64,000 bases of DNA from Comamonas sp. 26 (GTDB taxonomy: Bacteria > Pseudomonadota > Gammaproteobacteria > Burkholderiales > Burkholderiaceae_C), in assembly GCF_002754475.1 (NCBI RefSeq), contig NZ_PEFL01000001.1, positions 1,922,001 through 1,986,000 on the forward strand, given 5' to 3'. The position numbers and the translations under genes were made by a program. Numbering within the stretch: position 1 is the first letter of the stretch; each line of letters begins with the position of its first letter. The notes under the pieces are model-generated. The model saw only the letters and a list, made by a program, of their open reading frames with translations. It was not told where the DNA came from and made no database searches. This document shows positions 44,162 to 53,576 of this stretch, piece by piece.

Positions 44162-45457
44162 TCAAGGCACGGAATAGAGATAGACACCACGGCGCCGGCA
44201 ACAGGTGTACTTTTGCCAAAGATTCCAGGCGTAGCCGTCATCGGAACTGGTTGCACCGTCCCCAAAGGAGGTCAGTGAGAGCGAGTCGTTTTGGCCGAAC
44301 TGCTGGCACCCGGACCAAGCCTGCGGATACAACATCTGCCATTTGCGTTTCTCCCCATAGTTGAAGTAGCGATAGCCACCGGAGGGCTGGACACGCGAAT
44401 AGATGTGCGGCTGAGCCTCCTTGTAGATGATCGAGGCGACCCTCTCAGCCAGCACGGCTGAGGCCTTCACGGGGTGCGACTGGATGATTTCTCCGGTGCG
44501 TGGGTAAACGTTGCCCCAGGTCTGCGTGTAGCCAGACCCGATCTCGCCTAATCCGGGCACCCAGGCCTGCGGGTAGATCATTTCCACGGGCACGATGCCG
44601 CGCCAGAAAGGCGCATCGAGCTCGCTTTGGAAGTGCAGGTTGAAATAGCTGGCTCCGCCAGGACAGAAGAGGGCACCTCCGGTGCTGCCCGAGAGTATTT
44701 CTGAGAGCTGCTGCAGACCGGCGATGCCTGCCTGAATCTGCTGCACTGTCTCGGCAATCTCCATCACCTGCTTCACGCCCTCAATGGTCTTGAGGATCGT
44801 TCCAAGGCTGGCCAGCAATGATTCCGAGCTCAACAGACCCTTGGCATCAGATGCCACAGTTTCTGCAATGCTGGCAGGCACTTGGGTCCACTGGCGCCCA
44901 ATATTGGGTAGCTCCTTCGAGGGGAACTTGGCCAACTCGCTAACCGTGGGAAATGCGATGGACTTCGGCATTGTGAACATGCCGCCAGACGCGAGCATGC
45001 TGGCAAACATGCCGGCAGGATTGCCTATGGCATCCGCCCCTTTGAAGTTCGCCATGGCCGAGTTGCTGTCCAGGCCGCCGGCGGACGAGTCCAGCAGCCG
45101 TCCTGTCAGTGCAGATCCAGCCGTTGTCAACGTGGTGGCCACGACCGTGCCGATGTCGGTCCAAGGGTGGCGCAGCGGTTCGTTGTAGGTGCTGACCACC
45201 ACGTCTGGCACATAGTGGGAGATCTTGATCGAGGTCCGAATCCAGCATCCGGTCCAGCCGCAGCTCAAGAAAAAGCACACGCCCTCGACGGAGTACGACA
45301 CACAAGACAAGGCTGCCTTGGCCGTATTCGCGATGATGGCCGGGGTGGTGGTTCCTGCCATGGTGGTGGCCGGTGTGAGCACGGCGCACATCGAGGCCGT
45401 ACTGACGGCCGCGACGAGACGGCGCAGCCTGAGATTTAGGGAAGCTCGTTTTTTCAT
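44162..45457 (-). CDS. TraU-like conjugative element protein (TIGR03756 type)
   Basis: This 431-residue exported protein is rich in Cys (ALSCVSYSVEGVCFFLSCGWTGCWIRTS and CCRRRG at the end), with PQAW repeats (MIYPQAWVPG and MLYPQAWSGC). The pattern resembles TraU of F-like systems, a periplasmic factor for pilus assembly and mating-pair formation. The many Cys suggest disulfides made with the help of the TrbC/DsbC-like proteins in such clusters. The start overlaps the previous gene's stop by four bases. Confidence 0.83.
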   Translation of the reverse strand: MKKRASLNLRLRRLVAAVSTASMCAVLTPATTMAGTTTPAIIANTAKAALSCVSYSVEGVCFFLSCGWTGCWIRTSIKISHYVPDVVVSTYNEPLRHPWTDIGTVVATTLTTAGSALTGRLLDSSAGGLDSNSAMANFKGADAIGNPAGMFASMLASGGMFTMPKSIAFPTVSELAKFPSKELPNIGRQWTQVPASIAETVASDAKGLLSSESLLASLGTILKTIEGVKQVMEIAETVQQIQAGIAGLQQLSEILSGSTGGALFCPGGASYFNLHFQSELDAPFWRGIVPVEMIYPQAWVPGLGEIGSGYTQTWGNVYPRTGEIIQSHPVKASAVLAERVASIIYKEAQPHIYSRVQPSGGYRYFNYGEKRKWQMLYPQAWSGCQQFGQNDSLSLTSFGDGATSSDDGYAWNLWQKYTCCRRRGVYLYSVP

Positions 45458-45900
45458 CGGGAAGGCCTCTGCTGAGCCGCGGCGAATAGTTCGATGGCGC
45501 GGTCCACATCCGCAACTCCATAAATGACCTTGGCGCGATTGATGACGATGGCCGGGAGCCGGTCCAATCGGTACTGGACGGCCAGCGTCATGCCGGAGGC
45601 CGCATTGGTGATCTGGTCCTTGTAGCGGCGGCGGATCTCGCCCTCGTGCTGACGCATGTAGGCCATGGCGTCGGCCTCGTTCTTGGGCAGCCCTGCATTG
45701 AGCTGCTGCTCAAGCTGAGCCATGGCGTCCACGCGATAGACCTTGAGCACGTAGCCAGGCTGGCGAAATGGCGGCCGCACCACCGTGGCCGAATTGGCGA
45801 AAACTTCCACCGTCGTCACCGAAGGGCCGATGGAGCCTTGGGCCAGGACGCCATGAGAGCAAAGGCCCAGCACCAGGGCAGTGAGGGATGACCGCATCAT
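45454..45900 (-). CDS. Conjugative element periplasmic protein (TIGR03757 type)
   Basis: This 148-residue protein has a signal peptide (ending HGVLAQ) and the features of the TIGR03757 group: TTVEVFANSATVV near the start, an internal helical part (AMAQLEQQLNAGLPKNEADAMAYM), and a C-terminal half with AVQYRLDRLPAIVINRAKVIYGVADVDRAIELF, which looks like a thioredoxin-fold TrbC-type domain. It is expected in the periplasm as a pilus-assembly helper. It overlaps both neighbours by four bases. Confidence 0.82.
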   Translation of the reverse strand: MMRSSLTALVLGLCSHGVLAQGSIGPSVTTVEVFANSATVVRPPFRQPGYVLKVYRVDAMAQLEQQLNAGLPKNEADAMAYMRQHEGEIRRRYKDQITNAASGMTLAVQYRLDRLPAIVINRAKVIYGVADVDRAIELFAAAQQRPSR

Positions 45901-48746
45901 GCGCGTGCCTCCTGCAGGCGTGCCGCCACGCGGTAGGCCGCTTCAACCTCGGTGCATCCTTGCTCTTTCATGAGGCGGTGGCGCTCGGCTTTCTCGTGGC
46001 CTTCGGTCATTGCGAGGGCAATGGGCAATGCCGGTGGCACGTTTCGGAACAGCCACTGATTGTTCGCGCTGATGAGCACACCTTCGGTGTACTTAGCCGG
46101 CTCCTTCACGGCAGACTCCATCATGTGGCGTTGCTCTGGTGTGAGCGAACGAAAGCGCGCGATCTCCTCGATCTCGTTCTTGTCCATGGTCAGCAGCATC
46201 CAGAACTCGCACATGGACAGCACGCGGGACATACTGCCTGGGAAGTCCTTCAAGTTTTGCGTGGCCAACCAGAACCAGGCATTGAGCTTTCGCCACATCT
46301 TGGTGCCCTTGGCCACCTTCGGGCCAAGCAGCTCGTTGGTGGTAATCAAGTGCCCTTCATCAGTCAGCATGATGAGGGGGCGATCCTCATGCTGAGCGGC
46401 CTCTGCGCGCGACTGCACCGAGTCCAGCAGGCTGGTGTAGGCCACAGCAAGCGCATCCTCATAGCCGTCTTTGGTCAGTGTGCCCATTTCCACGAGGGTC
46501 ACATCGGCATCGGGCCAGTCCTGGCCCAAGCGGTTGAAGAGCTTGCCGCGCAGGCCTGTGGTGAAGCTCATCATCGAATGGCCCATCTCTTCGGCACGCG
46601 AGCGGCGGTGCTCCGACAGAGATGCGTCCTTGACCATGGCCGTCAGCTCCAGGGCAACGTCTTGTGTCAGAGGATGGGGCTTGCCTTCCTTGGACACGCG
46701 CACTGCGGCTCGAATAATGGCTCTGGTGACCAGATAGCGGTCGGCCCGCGTCATGCGTTTGAGCTCGGCGTCTTCACCGCCCGTAATCATCATGATGGCC
46801 GAGATGAGCATCTCGCCCAGGTAGTCGCGCTTTTCTTCGTCCGAGTCGTCGTCGGCGTCAGCAGGCTCCATCACTTCATTGACCGACTCCATCAGTCGCT
46901 CGGCACCGACGAGCTCAGCATCCTCTTCGGAGGGGATACCCGCTCCAGCGCCGAAGTATTCCTCCGCTGCCTTGAAGGACTCCATGATCTCCTTGTCCTG
47001 CAGCAGCTGGCTGCCGTACACGAATGGAGGCAGTGATACGTCTGTATCGCCGCTCAAGTTGACGCGATGCACGCTCAAGCCTTTAGTGGCCATGTCCTTG
47101 ACCATCAGATCGAAGGACTTGCCTGCATCAGCAATCACCAGGCGTGGACGGTGGATGGCCATCACCAGCATGGACAGGTAATTCAACGTCGCCGACTTGC
47201 CCGCACCTGTGGGGCCGAACACCACCATATGGGCGTTCTTCTTACGGTCAATCTTGTTGAGTGGGTCGATCCACAACGGCTCGCCGCCGCGATTCCAGAA
47301 CCAAAAGCCTGGGTTGGCCGTGCCGCGTGAGCGCCCATAGACCGGCAAAATGGCGGCGATCAGGCTCGCAAAAGTCAGGCGCGACCGTCGCATGCTGCGA
47401 AGGTCGAACGAGGGATCGAATGCAAATGGCAGTGCACGCAGGAAGGCGTCATGCGGCACCAAGTCCTCTCGGGATTCGATGAAGCGCATCCCGGTCGGCG
47501 TCAGCTGGGCATTGACCTCGGAAACAGCCGCATCCAGATCCGCATGGGTCTTACCGCTCAGGTACAGCCCCATGAACATCGGATACAGCTTGTCCCCGGT
47601 GGCCATGTGCTGGAGCACTTGCTCCGACTCTCTATGGGTCTCCTGCGCCACGGCGTTTTGAGCACGGGAAGCCCTTTTGATGTCCTCGACGTGGCGCTCG
47701 ACCTGGTACTGCGCTGCAATCGTCACCGTCACAGACAGCATCGATCCAGGCGGCAGTCGGTCAAACCGCGCATAGGCTTCGTTCCCGATCCGGCTTTCTG
47801 CGGAGAAGTGCCCGATGCTAGGGTGAGCACGAAGGTTTTGCAGCGTGAGGAACTTCACCGGCTGGCCATCGAACTCGAAGCAGCCTTGTTCCTGGTTGCA
47901 CGAGGGCTCCGAAAGGTTCAGCGACTCGGAAAAATCCCAGTCATAAATACCCTCTGGAGCCTCATCACCCGGATAGGGCGCGCCGCGGAACAGCTCGGCG
48001 CCCGTGCTGGCCCAGGGCACGCTACGGTTGAAGAATGGAAGCATCCACTCGTAGAAGTCCTTGCCGTTGGCACGCCGCGCCGTCACGCCGGCTTCGTTCA
48101 GCGTGGCAAGCAAGGTTGTGGCCACCGCCTCCATCTGCTGCTCGGCCAGGCGGCGCTCATTGACCAAGTCATCAAACTGGCGATAGATGCAGCAGCGAAC
48201 ACGGCGCTGCTGGCCGCGCCAGGTCTGGCCCGTCACCAAGGTGTCGGTGAACAGCCCTTGCTCTCGGGAAACCTGCGACAGGTGACTGCGGAACTCTTTC
48301 AGCACGGACTGCGTGTATTCCGAGTCGATGATGGCCTGCGCGCGATTGGCGTCCTTGTGCTGGGACAGGATGTAGTCGTGAAGGTATTGGTTCAGCCCGT
48401 CGATGTTTCGGTCATCGCTCAGGAAGAACTGGACCACCCAAGGAGAAGAGTCGACCTCGGGAATCGCCTGGATAGCCTCTTGAATCTTGCGGCAGTGCTC
48501 TTGCAGGTACTCCAGCGGCTGCGCCTCCGTAGCGACAGCCCCCAGCTCGAACAGCGCGCCCAAGGTCTTGCCGTCGCGCATCACAAAGTTGCGGTCTTTG
48601 GGTGAAAACTTGACCCAAGGCAGCAGCTCAGTGAAGGAGGGCGGACGGGCGGCCATCTGCTTGCGGTCGGCGGCTGTCATGAGCCGGCGCTTGTGCCTGC
48701 CTTTGGTGCCCCCAGACAGGCCCAGCATTTCCAGCAATCCGCTCAT
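45897..48746 (-). CDS. VirB4/TraC-type conjugative transfer ATPase
   Basis: This 949-residue cytoplasmic ATPase energises the type IV secretion channel and pilus. Walker A is VVFGPTGAGKSATLN at about residue 508, Walker B lies in DRPLIMLTDEGHLI at about residue 790, and an arginine-rich motif follows (LNAWFWLATQNLKD). The N-terminal half matches the CagE/TrbE/VirB4 region. Size and position agree with the ATPase (TIGR03744) of MPF_G integrative elements. The ATG overlaps the lipoprotein gene's stop by four bases. It appears complete. Confidence 0.92.
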   Translation of the reverse strand: MSGLLEMLGLSGGTKGRHKRRLMTAADRKQMAARPPSFTELLPWVKFSPKDRNFVMRDGKTLGALFELGAVATEAQPLEYLQEHCRKIQEAIQAIPEVDSSPWVVQFFLSDDRNIDGLNQYLHDYILSQHKDANRAQAIIDSEYTQSVLKEFRSHLSQVSREQGLFTDTLVTGQTWRGQQRRVRCCIYRQFDDLVNERRLAEQQMEAVATTLLATLNEAGVTARRANGKDFYEWMLPFFNRSVPWASTGAELFRGAPYPGDEAPEGIYDWDFSESLNLSEPSCNQEQGCFEFDGQPVKFLTLQNLRAHPSIGHFSAESRIGNEAYARFDRLPPGSMLSVTVTIAAQYQVERHVEDIKRASRAQNAVAQETHRESEQVLQHMATGDKLYPMFMGLYLSGKTHADLDAAVSEVNAQLTPTGMRFIESREDLVPHDAFLRALPFAFDPSFDLRSMRRSRLTFASLIAAILPVYGRSRGTANPGFWFWNRGGEPLWIDPLNKIDRKKNAHMVVFGPTGAGKSATLNYLSMLVMAIHRPRLVIADAGKSFDLMVKDMATKGLSVHRVNLSGDTDVSLPPFVYGSQLLQDKEIMESFKAAEEYFGAGAGIPSEEDAELVGAERLMESVNEVMEPADADDDSDEEKRDYLGEMLISAIMMITGGEDAELKRMTRADRYLVTRAIIRAAVRVSKEGKPHPLTQDVALELTAMVKDASLSEHRRSRAEEMGHSMMSFTTGLRGKLFNRLGQDWPDADVTLVEMGTLTKDGYEDALAVAYTSLLDSVQSRAEAAQHEDRPLIMLTDEGHLITTNELLGPKVAKGTKMWRKLNAWFWLATQNLKDFPGSMSRVLSMCEFWMLLTMDKNEIEEIARFRSLTPEQRHMMESAVKEPAKYTEGVLISANNQWLFRNVPPALPIALAMTEGHEKAERHRLMKEQGCTEVEAAYRVAARLQEARA

Positions 48747-49228
48747 TGGCCAGCCTCCCGCGCAGTGCGGCCGCGTGAGAATGCGGCGCGGCCTTGTTGC
48801 AGCTCTTCGGCCACCTCACCGGGCATGGCGTACTCCGTTGACTCATACATTGGGAAAACCGTGACATAGCCAGGCACGGGGTAACGGCCCTTGGCCAGGT
48901 GGGGATAGACCACCATGACTAGATCCGGGTTGGGTACGCGTGCAAAGCGCTGTTGCATAGGCTCCAGGGCTGACCAGTAGCGCTGCGTCATTTCGTCGCC
49001 GCGCGCGATCGGGCGCGCACTCGACGCACGCTCCAGGCGGTCCCGCGCGGTCTCACGAGAGGAAGCCGCTGACTGCGGGGGCTGAAACTTGCCCCGATAC
49101 ACATCCACCAGGGTCGGACTGCCAGCCGTAGCTTCCTTCAGCGGAGACTCGCGCGACCCAATAGCCGTGCAACCAGCCAGTAGCGCGGGAAGCACGATGG
49201 CAAGAAGAAGGGAATTATTCGAGGCCAT
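48743..49228 (-). CDS. Conjugative transfer lipoprotein (TIGR03751 type)
   Basis: This 161-residue lipoprotein has a lipobox LPALLAGC near residue 20 giving an acylated Cys. It has no other recognised domain; a conserved-looking part includes YRGKFQPP and PHLAKGRYPVPGYVTVFPMYESTEYA. The family is a TraV/VirB7-like outer-membrane-associated subunit of the T4SS core. ATG 49228 overlaps the end of the VirB10-like gene by 14 bases and gives the correct signal sequence. Confidence 0.83.
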   Translation of the reverse strand: MASNNSLLLAIVLPALLAGCTAIGSRESPLKEATAGSPTLVDVYRGKFQPPQSAASSRETARDRLERASSARPIARGDEMTQRYWSALEPMQQRFARVPNPDLVMVVYPHLAKGRYPVPGYVTVFPMYESTEYAMPGEVAEELQQGRAAFSRGRTAREAGQ

Positions 49229-50633
49229 AGCGGGCTCCAGACAGGACATTGGGGGACTGCGTGCGGTGCACGATCTTTCTTGGGTTGGCGGGCTTGTCGA
49301 TTTCGATCTGGCGGTCCAGATGCACGACCAGCTGCTGGCCAGCGGGCGTGACCACCGCGTCAAACGAGCTCTTGAGGCGCTCAGTCAGCCAGCGCACCAG
49401 CTCATCGGTGGCTCCAGAACCCATGCGGCCCAGTGCAAAACTGCCGGCATTTCCGGTGATCGAGGAGGTGGTGCCATTGCTGCTCGCCATGGTGGTGGTC
49501 TGGGCCTGCGCCAAGGCCTCGGCGGCCACGCCCAAGCCCTTGGCACCAATGATGTCAGTCAGGTAAGCCGGCGCATTGGTCACGAACTTGCCTTGAATAC
49601 AGGGGTTGCCGTACAGATCACTGATGAATCCAAGGTCTGTGGAACCATTGGTAGCCATGGCTGTGACGCCGGCACCTGCCTGGGTCTGCGGCGCACGACG
49701 CGCCGAAACCGTATGGATCGCACCATCGTTGAACACGAAAGTCATGCTGCGGATCTTTCCCTCGGTGCACGAAAGCGCCATATCGCCTACGGCCACGCCG
49801 GTAACGATCATCCCGGCGAGGTCTTCGGGCAACTCCCAGCCGTTGGCTGCCAAGTTGTCTCGCCCTACCATGGCTTTGAATTGCATGGGGTCCGTCACTC
49901 GGCCATTGACAGGCACACGGCCGATCAAACTGGTCATCGCGGTGACGCCCGCCAGCGTGGAGTTCTCCGGCAGCGTGAAATAAGCCACGGGTTGCGGCTT
50001 CGTAGCCGCCTGAGAGGCCTGAGCAGCTTGTGCGGCCTGGGCCGCACTGACCGCACTGGGCATCGATTGCGTGCCGTCCGGGGCTACCCGCACGTAGCGC
50101 GTAACCGTCTTCCCTTGATGCTGAGTTGTCTCGGTGGTGTAGCCCATGGGCGGAACCACCTTGTAGGCAGTGCTGCCACCGGACAAGCCTAGATCCTGGG
50201 AGCCACCAACGGGACGATGACCTCCGCCGGCGCCATTCGAGCCAAGCCCCGTAACAGAGTCGATGGCGTCGCCAATGGGCTTAAAGACATCGATTGGGGC
50301 TGGATCTGTGTCATTGCTGGTACCACCGACAGTACTAGCAGAAGAGGTGCCTGCAGGTGCACCTTTCTCCAAGCGTTCCAGGCGCTTGCTGAAGTCCTGG
50401 TTAGCACGGAGCACTTCCTGAATATCTGCTCGCAGGTCCTTGTTGGCCGCGACCACCGTGGCCAGCGTCTCGCTGGGTGTGTCCTCATCTGCGCCTGCTG
50501 TTTTTGGCAGGGGGGCGGCTGCCATGGGCGCAGCGGTCGGTGCATTGTTCTGGCGCATGACGAAGACCGAGCCGACGATGACGAAGGCCACGATGACAAG
50601 AACAGGGGTGAGTTTGTTGCTCTTCATTGCCAT
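49215..50633 (-). CDS. TraB/VirB10-like conjugative element protein (TIGR03752 type)
   Basis: This 472-residue inner-membrane-anchored protein has one N-terminal membrane helix (LTPVLVIVAFVIVGSVFVM), a coiled coil (ANKDLRADIQEVLRANQDFSKRLERLEKG), a flexible Gly/Ser/Ala region, and a C-terminal domain of the TraB/VirB10 type that spans the periplasm as part of the T4SS core. ATG 50633 is chosen because it starts just before the membrane anchor and follows the previous stop by 7 bases; the longer frame overlaps the neighbouring gene. Confidence 0.85.
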   Translation of the reverse strand: MAMKSNKLTPVLVIVAFVIVGSVFVMRQNNAPTAAPMAAAPLPKTAGADEDTPSETLATVVAANKDLRADIQEVLRANQDFSKRLERLEKGAPAGTSSASTVGGTSNDTDPAPIDVFKPIGDAIDSVTGLGSNGAGGGHRPVGGSQDLGLSGGSTAYKVVPPMGYTTETTQHQGKTVTRYVRVAPDGTQSMPSAVSAAQAAQAAQASQAATKPQPVAYFTLPENSTLAGVTAMTSLIGRVPVNGRVTDPMQFKAMVGRDNLAANGWELPEDLAGMIVTGVAVGDMALSCTEGKIRSMTFVFNDGAIHTVSARRAPQTQAGAGVTAMATNGSTDLGFISDLYGNPCIQGKFVTNAPAYLTDIIGAKGLGVAAEALAQAQTTTMASSNGTTSSITGNAGSFALGRMGSGATDELVRWLTERLKSSFDAVVTPAGQQLVVHLDRQIEIDKPANPRKIVHRTQSPNVLSGARYGLE

Positions 50634-50640
50634 GGGTGCC

Positions 50641-51738
50641 TCACAGACAAGACTCGAAAGTGCGATCGCACACCAGGTAGACCGCCGTGGTGTCGGTGTC
50701 AGTGCCAGCAGCACCGATCCGGCCATGCTGGGCCGTGGCCGAGAGCCAGCGCCCGCGCAAGCTCTCCAAGGGCAGCTCCAGCGCAAAGCGCGAGCGGTTG
50801 GTGACGCGCACCGCAGTCACATACAGGTTTCCCGACTTCCACTGGCCTACGGGCGCAGCGTCCACGGCAGCGCCACGGAACAGTGTCGGCACGGGCTCGG
50901 TTCCTACGCCAACCTGGCTCACACCTGGCGTACCACCAGCCAAGCGTCGAGGTGCGTAGAGCTGGCGGGCAGCATGTCGAGTGAGCTGCACCATGTCCGC
51001 AGCAACGCTCTCTTGCTGTTGAGACTGGCCGCCAGACAATGCAGCTCCACCAATGGGGTTCGGCACGGTCGCAGGCTCGATCACAGAAACCTGCAGCTCG
51101 CCTTTAGCGGACTGCGTGGACACGACCTTGCCCTTGGAGTCTTTAGCGTCTGGAGCGGCTACCGCAATCAGATCCATCGGAATCTGCTGGCCGCTATCCA
51201 CCAGCTCGGCAATGATTCGGATCGCCGTAAATGGCACAAGCGCAGTGACATAGATCGTGCCGGCGATCGTCTCGATACGCGCCACGCTATCCATGTCACT
51301 GGGCATGCGCAGCAACGCATCGGCAGGTAGGGTGACAAGGCGCTCCTGGCCAACCGTCAGGTTCACCCGGACGGGCTCACGCGCAAACACCGCGCGCTCA
51401 GCGGGGCCAGAGGTCAAAGGCGCTGGGCCAACACGGCGTAGAGAAGCTTCGGCAGCTGCGCGCCTGGCGGAACCTACGGCTGTATTCGCCAGCGGTGCGG
51501 GCACGCTAACGCCAGCCACCATGCGCCCGCCAGCCGGTGCGCGTCCTGCATTGGCTCCAGCAACTAGAGTTACAGCTGCTGCACCCGTTTGGCCCAGGTC
51601 AATAGGCTCATTGAACTCGGGAGTCTCGGTACTGCCCGCAAGCGATTCGACCTGCTGAGCAGCGACGCTGCCATGCAGAAGCTGCAGGGCGACCAGGAGG
51701 CAGATCGAAAGAGAACGACGTTGGATCATGTGGATCAA
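50641..51738 (-). CDS. TraK/VirB9-like conjugative element protein (TIGR03749 type)
   Basis: This 365-residue protein has a signal peptide (ending HGSVAAQ), then a domain with VNLTVGQERLVTLPADAL, TIYVTALVPFTAIRIIAEL and a C-terminal KSGNLYVTAVRVTNRSRFALELPLESLRGRW, as in the TIGR03749 family. It acts as the VirB9/TraK-like secretin partner in the core complex. The internal stretch of about residues 55-115 is Ala/Gly-rich. The ATG overlaps the upstream stop by four bases. Confidence 0.83.
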   Translation of the reverse strand: MIHMIQRRSLSICLLVALQLLHGSVAAQQVESLAGSTETPEFNEPIDLGQTGAAAVTLVAGANAGRAPAGGRMVAGVSVPAPLANTAVGSARRAAAEASLRRVGPAPLTSGPAERAVFAREPVRVNLTVGQERLVTLPADALLRMPSDMDSVARIETIAGTIYVTALVPFTAIRIIAELVDSGQQIPMDLIAVAAPDAKDSKGKVVSTQSAKGELQVSVIEPATVPNPIGGAALSGGQSQQQESVAADMVQLTRHAARQLYAPRRLAGGTPGVSQVGVGTEPVPTLFRGAAVDAAPVGQWKSGNLYVTAVRVTNRSRFALELPLESLRGRWLSATAQHGRIGAAGTDTDTTAVYLVCDRTFESCL

Positions 51739-52475
51739 TCGACAGAGGTGTCACGAGGCAGGCTCGAAGGGGCAATAGTTCCGGGCAGGCGCGGTGCTTT
51801 CAGGTCCGCTTGAACCGGCGCGCCAGGCTTGAGCTCCGCAGGATTGAGGCGCGCGGGCTGGCTACTGCCGAAGCAATCCAAGCCCAGACGCCATGGGTTG
51901 CGCTCACGGTCCACATCGAAGCGCACCACGCGCAGCGGGTACCGAATGAATACGTCCTTGACCGGCTGCCCTGCGAAGGTCTCCTGAACCTGCATGTCCA
52001 GCAGCACCGTCCAGGCATCCGAGCCTTCACGGATCACGCGGTTTTCGCTGTACGGGAATCCGGGGATCTCGCTGATCTGGCGAGTACGGCGGCGCAACTC
52101 GCCTTTAGCGTGACGCTGCTGCATATCGGTTTGCAGTTGCGCCTGGCAACGAGGCGTCAAATAGAACTGCATCGCATAAATCTGCTTGCCATAGTCTTGA
52201 GAGCCATCGCTTTGCCAGCGATTAATCTGCTGCCAGATGTAGTACGCAAAACCGTAGGCATTTGTAGACGGCACTGGAGACTGCCCATCAATAACCCGTA
52301 TCGTGTCACCCGCCTTAATATCTGGCGCGACGTGCAAGTCGATATTCTTTGGAACGCGCGAAGCGAACCACATGCCAGCCACTGCCAGCCCTACTATGCC
52401 AAATATGATTTTTGTAAGCTTTGCGCTATGGCTGCGCTCGGACGCAAGTGCGTCCAGATAATCACCACTGCTCAT
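51735..52475 (-). CDS. TraE/VirB8-like conjugative element protein (TIGR03746 type)
   Basis: This 246-residue protein has one N-terminal membrane helix (about residues 22-40) and a periplasmic domain with GFAYYIWQQINRWQSDGSQDYGKQI, SENRVIREGSDAWTVLLDMQVQET and FIRYPLRVVRFDVDRERNPWRLGLD. This matches the VirB8/TraE-like group of the transfer apparatus. A 1-base TAATG overlap with the preceding gene indicates coupling. Confidence 0.84.
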   Translation of the reverse strand: MSSGDYLDALASERSHSAKLTKIIFGIVGLAVAGMWFASRVPKNIDLHVAPDIKAGDTIRVIDGQSPVPSTNAYGFAYYIWQQINRWQSDGSQDYGKQIYAMQFYLTPRCQAQLQTDMQQRHAKGELRRRTRQISEIPGFPYSENRVIREGSDAWTVLLDMQVQETFAGQPVKDVFIRYPLRVVRFDVDRERNPWRLGLDCFGSSQPARLNPAELKPGAPVQADLKAPRLPGTIAPSSLPRDTSVD

Positions 52476-52903
52476 TATTTGGTTTCCGATGATTTGCCTT
52501 CAGCCCTGATCGAATTCAAGCGATAGCTGCAACCCAATTGCATCCGGCCATCATGGACCAGAAATTTTGGCTTGGACAAGTTGTGCGACACGAGAAAAAA
52601 ATGCATCCAATGAAGGTAGTAGCCTTCAGGGCGGTTTCTCTTTACTTCTTGCAGGTACAGTGATGAATACCACAGCACTGTGAAAGGCACGATAATGCAA
52701 ATCAATGGAGCAGCCACCCAAAATCCAGAGATATATGCAACCACGCATCCAATAAACAGGCTTGCAGCGAAAGACACCGCCCCAATGTATCCGGCTTCAC
52801 TTGCTGCCATGCCATTGATAATAGGTGGTTCAGAGTTCACGCGATCGGTCAACGGAGCCGAAGCCGCTGCCATTGCTTGGGGACGAGTGTCTCTCGTTAG
52901 CAT
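52475..52903 (-). CDS. TraL-like conjugal transfer membrane protein (TIGR03750 type)
   Basis: This 142-residue protein has two adjacent hydrophobic segments in the middle (SFAASLFIGCVVAYISGF and APLICIIVPFTVLWYSS) and a cytoplasmic C-terminus rich in basic residues (KPKFLVHDGRMQLGCSYRL). This suits the small inner-membrane TIGR03750 proteins, similar in placement to VirB3/TraL. It lies directly after the TIGR03745-type gene. Confidence 0.82.
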   Translation of the reverse strand: MLTRDTRPQAMAAASAPLTDRVNSEPPIINGMAASEAGYIGAVSFAASLFIGCVVAYISGFWVAAPLICIIVPFTVLWYSSLYLQEVKRNRPEGYYLHWMHFFLVSHNLSKPKFLVHDGRMQLGCSYRLNSIRAEGKSSETK

Positions 52904-52904
52904 C

Positions 52905-53288
52905 TCAGGCTAGGGTCTGAACAGAGTAATTAACCATCGCAATTACGAGGGTGAGAATAATGACGCTAACAATTACGTGCTCTTTTAGATCGCCTAGCTG
53001 GATAGTGCCTTTGGTGTAATCGCGGTAGCGTTGCATAGAGGCAATCACTACGTATAAAAATGCGGCAACTGCCAGAATTAGCCCCAGGATAGTAAACCCG
53101 AGTTTCAGATATGCGCCAATTAGCCCAAGAATATCGCCTTCTTGGGTGGTGCCGCCGCCGATACTTCCACCTGCGGGAGGTTGAATCGTTGGCAGAGCGC
53201 TAAATGCAGGGCTGGCTGCAATCAGAGCAACCGGAGCCAATGCAATAGATGCGATGCCAGAGTTAATTTTTCTCAAGTGTTTCTTCAT
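52905..53288 (-). CDS. VirB2-like conjugative element membrane protein (TIGR03745 type)
   Basis: This 127-residue exported protein has a signal peptide (about residues 1-31, ending SPAFSA) and two hydrophobic helices in the mature part (GAYLKLGFTILGLILAVAAFLYV and VIVSVIILTLVIAMVNYSV). This is the size and layout of a pilin-type or TIGR03745 membrane subunit. It is probably the major pilin or an associated inner-membrane component of the conjugation machine. Confidence 0.82.
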   Translation of the reverse strand: MKKHLRKINSGIASIALAPVALIAASPAFSALPTIQPPAGGSIGGGTTQEGDILGLIGAYLKLGFTILGLILAVAAFLYVVIASMQRYRDYTKGTIQLGDLKEHVIVSVIILTLVIAMVNYSVQTLA

Positions 53289-53312
53289 GATTTCTCCAGT
53301 CGATTAGTTGAT

Positions 53313-53558
53313 TTATTTCAGAATGATTGATCCCAACACGCCAACCACTAACAAAACAGTAATGGCGACCCCAATACATGCTTTCATGGCTTCAGATGCA
53401 TCCAGCTCTCCGTCTCCAAAAGCCTTCAATACCAGCGTGCCGAGCCATGCGCCAATAGAAAACACCATCACAAAAACCATGACAAAAAGCAGGTACTTCA
53501 AGCTTTGAGGATTGAAGCCGGCCCCTTGCATAAATGCCGTCGCCATTTCTGAACGCAT
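53313..53558 (-). CDS. Conjugative element small membrane protein (TIGR03758 type)
   Basis: This 81-residue protein has two hydrophobic helices (YLLFVMVFVMVFSIGAWLG and CIGVAITVLLVVGVLGSIIL) around a short acidic loop (DGELDASEA). It lies between the RAQPRD-type gene and the pilin-like gene, the position of TIGR03758 in this element class. Starts at 53558 or 53546 are possible. Confidence 0.8.
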   Translation of the reverse strand: MRSEMATAFMQGAGFNPQSLKYLLFVMVFVMVFSIGAWLGTLVLKAFGDGELDASEAMKACIGVAITVLLVVGVLGSIILK

Positions 53559-53576
53559 GGATTGTTTTTCTTTTGG

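Noticed and set aside
45888-47036. Long plus-strand frame of 382 codons opposite the VirB4-type ATPase gene
   Set aside because: It is the antisense shadow of a GC-rich gene; it has no ribosome site, no family motif and an odd His/Gln/Arg-rich composition.
47451-48605. Second long plus-strand frame (384 codons) opposite the same ATPase
   Set aside because: Same reason: antisense frame of the real gene, whose Walker motifs and gene coupling are clear.
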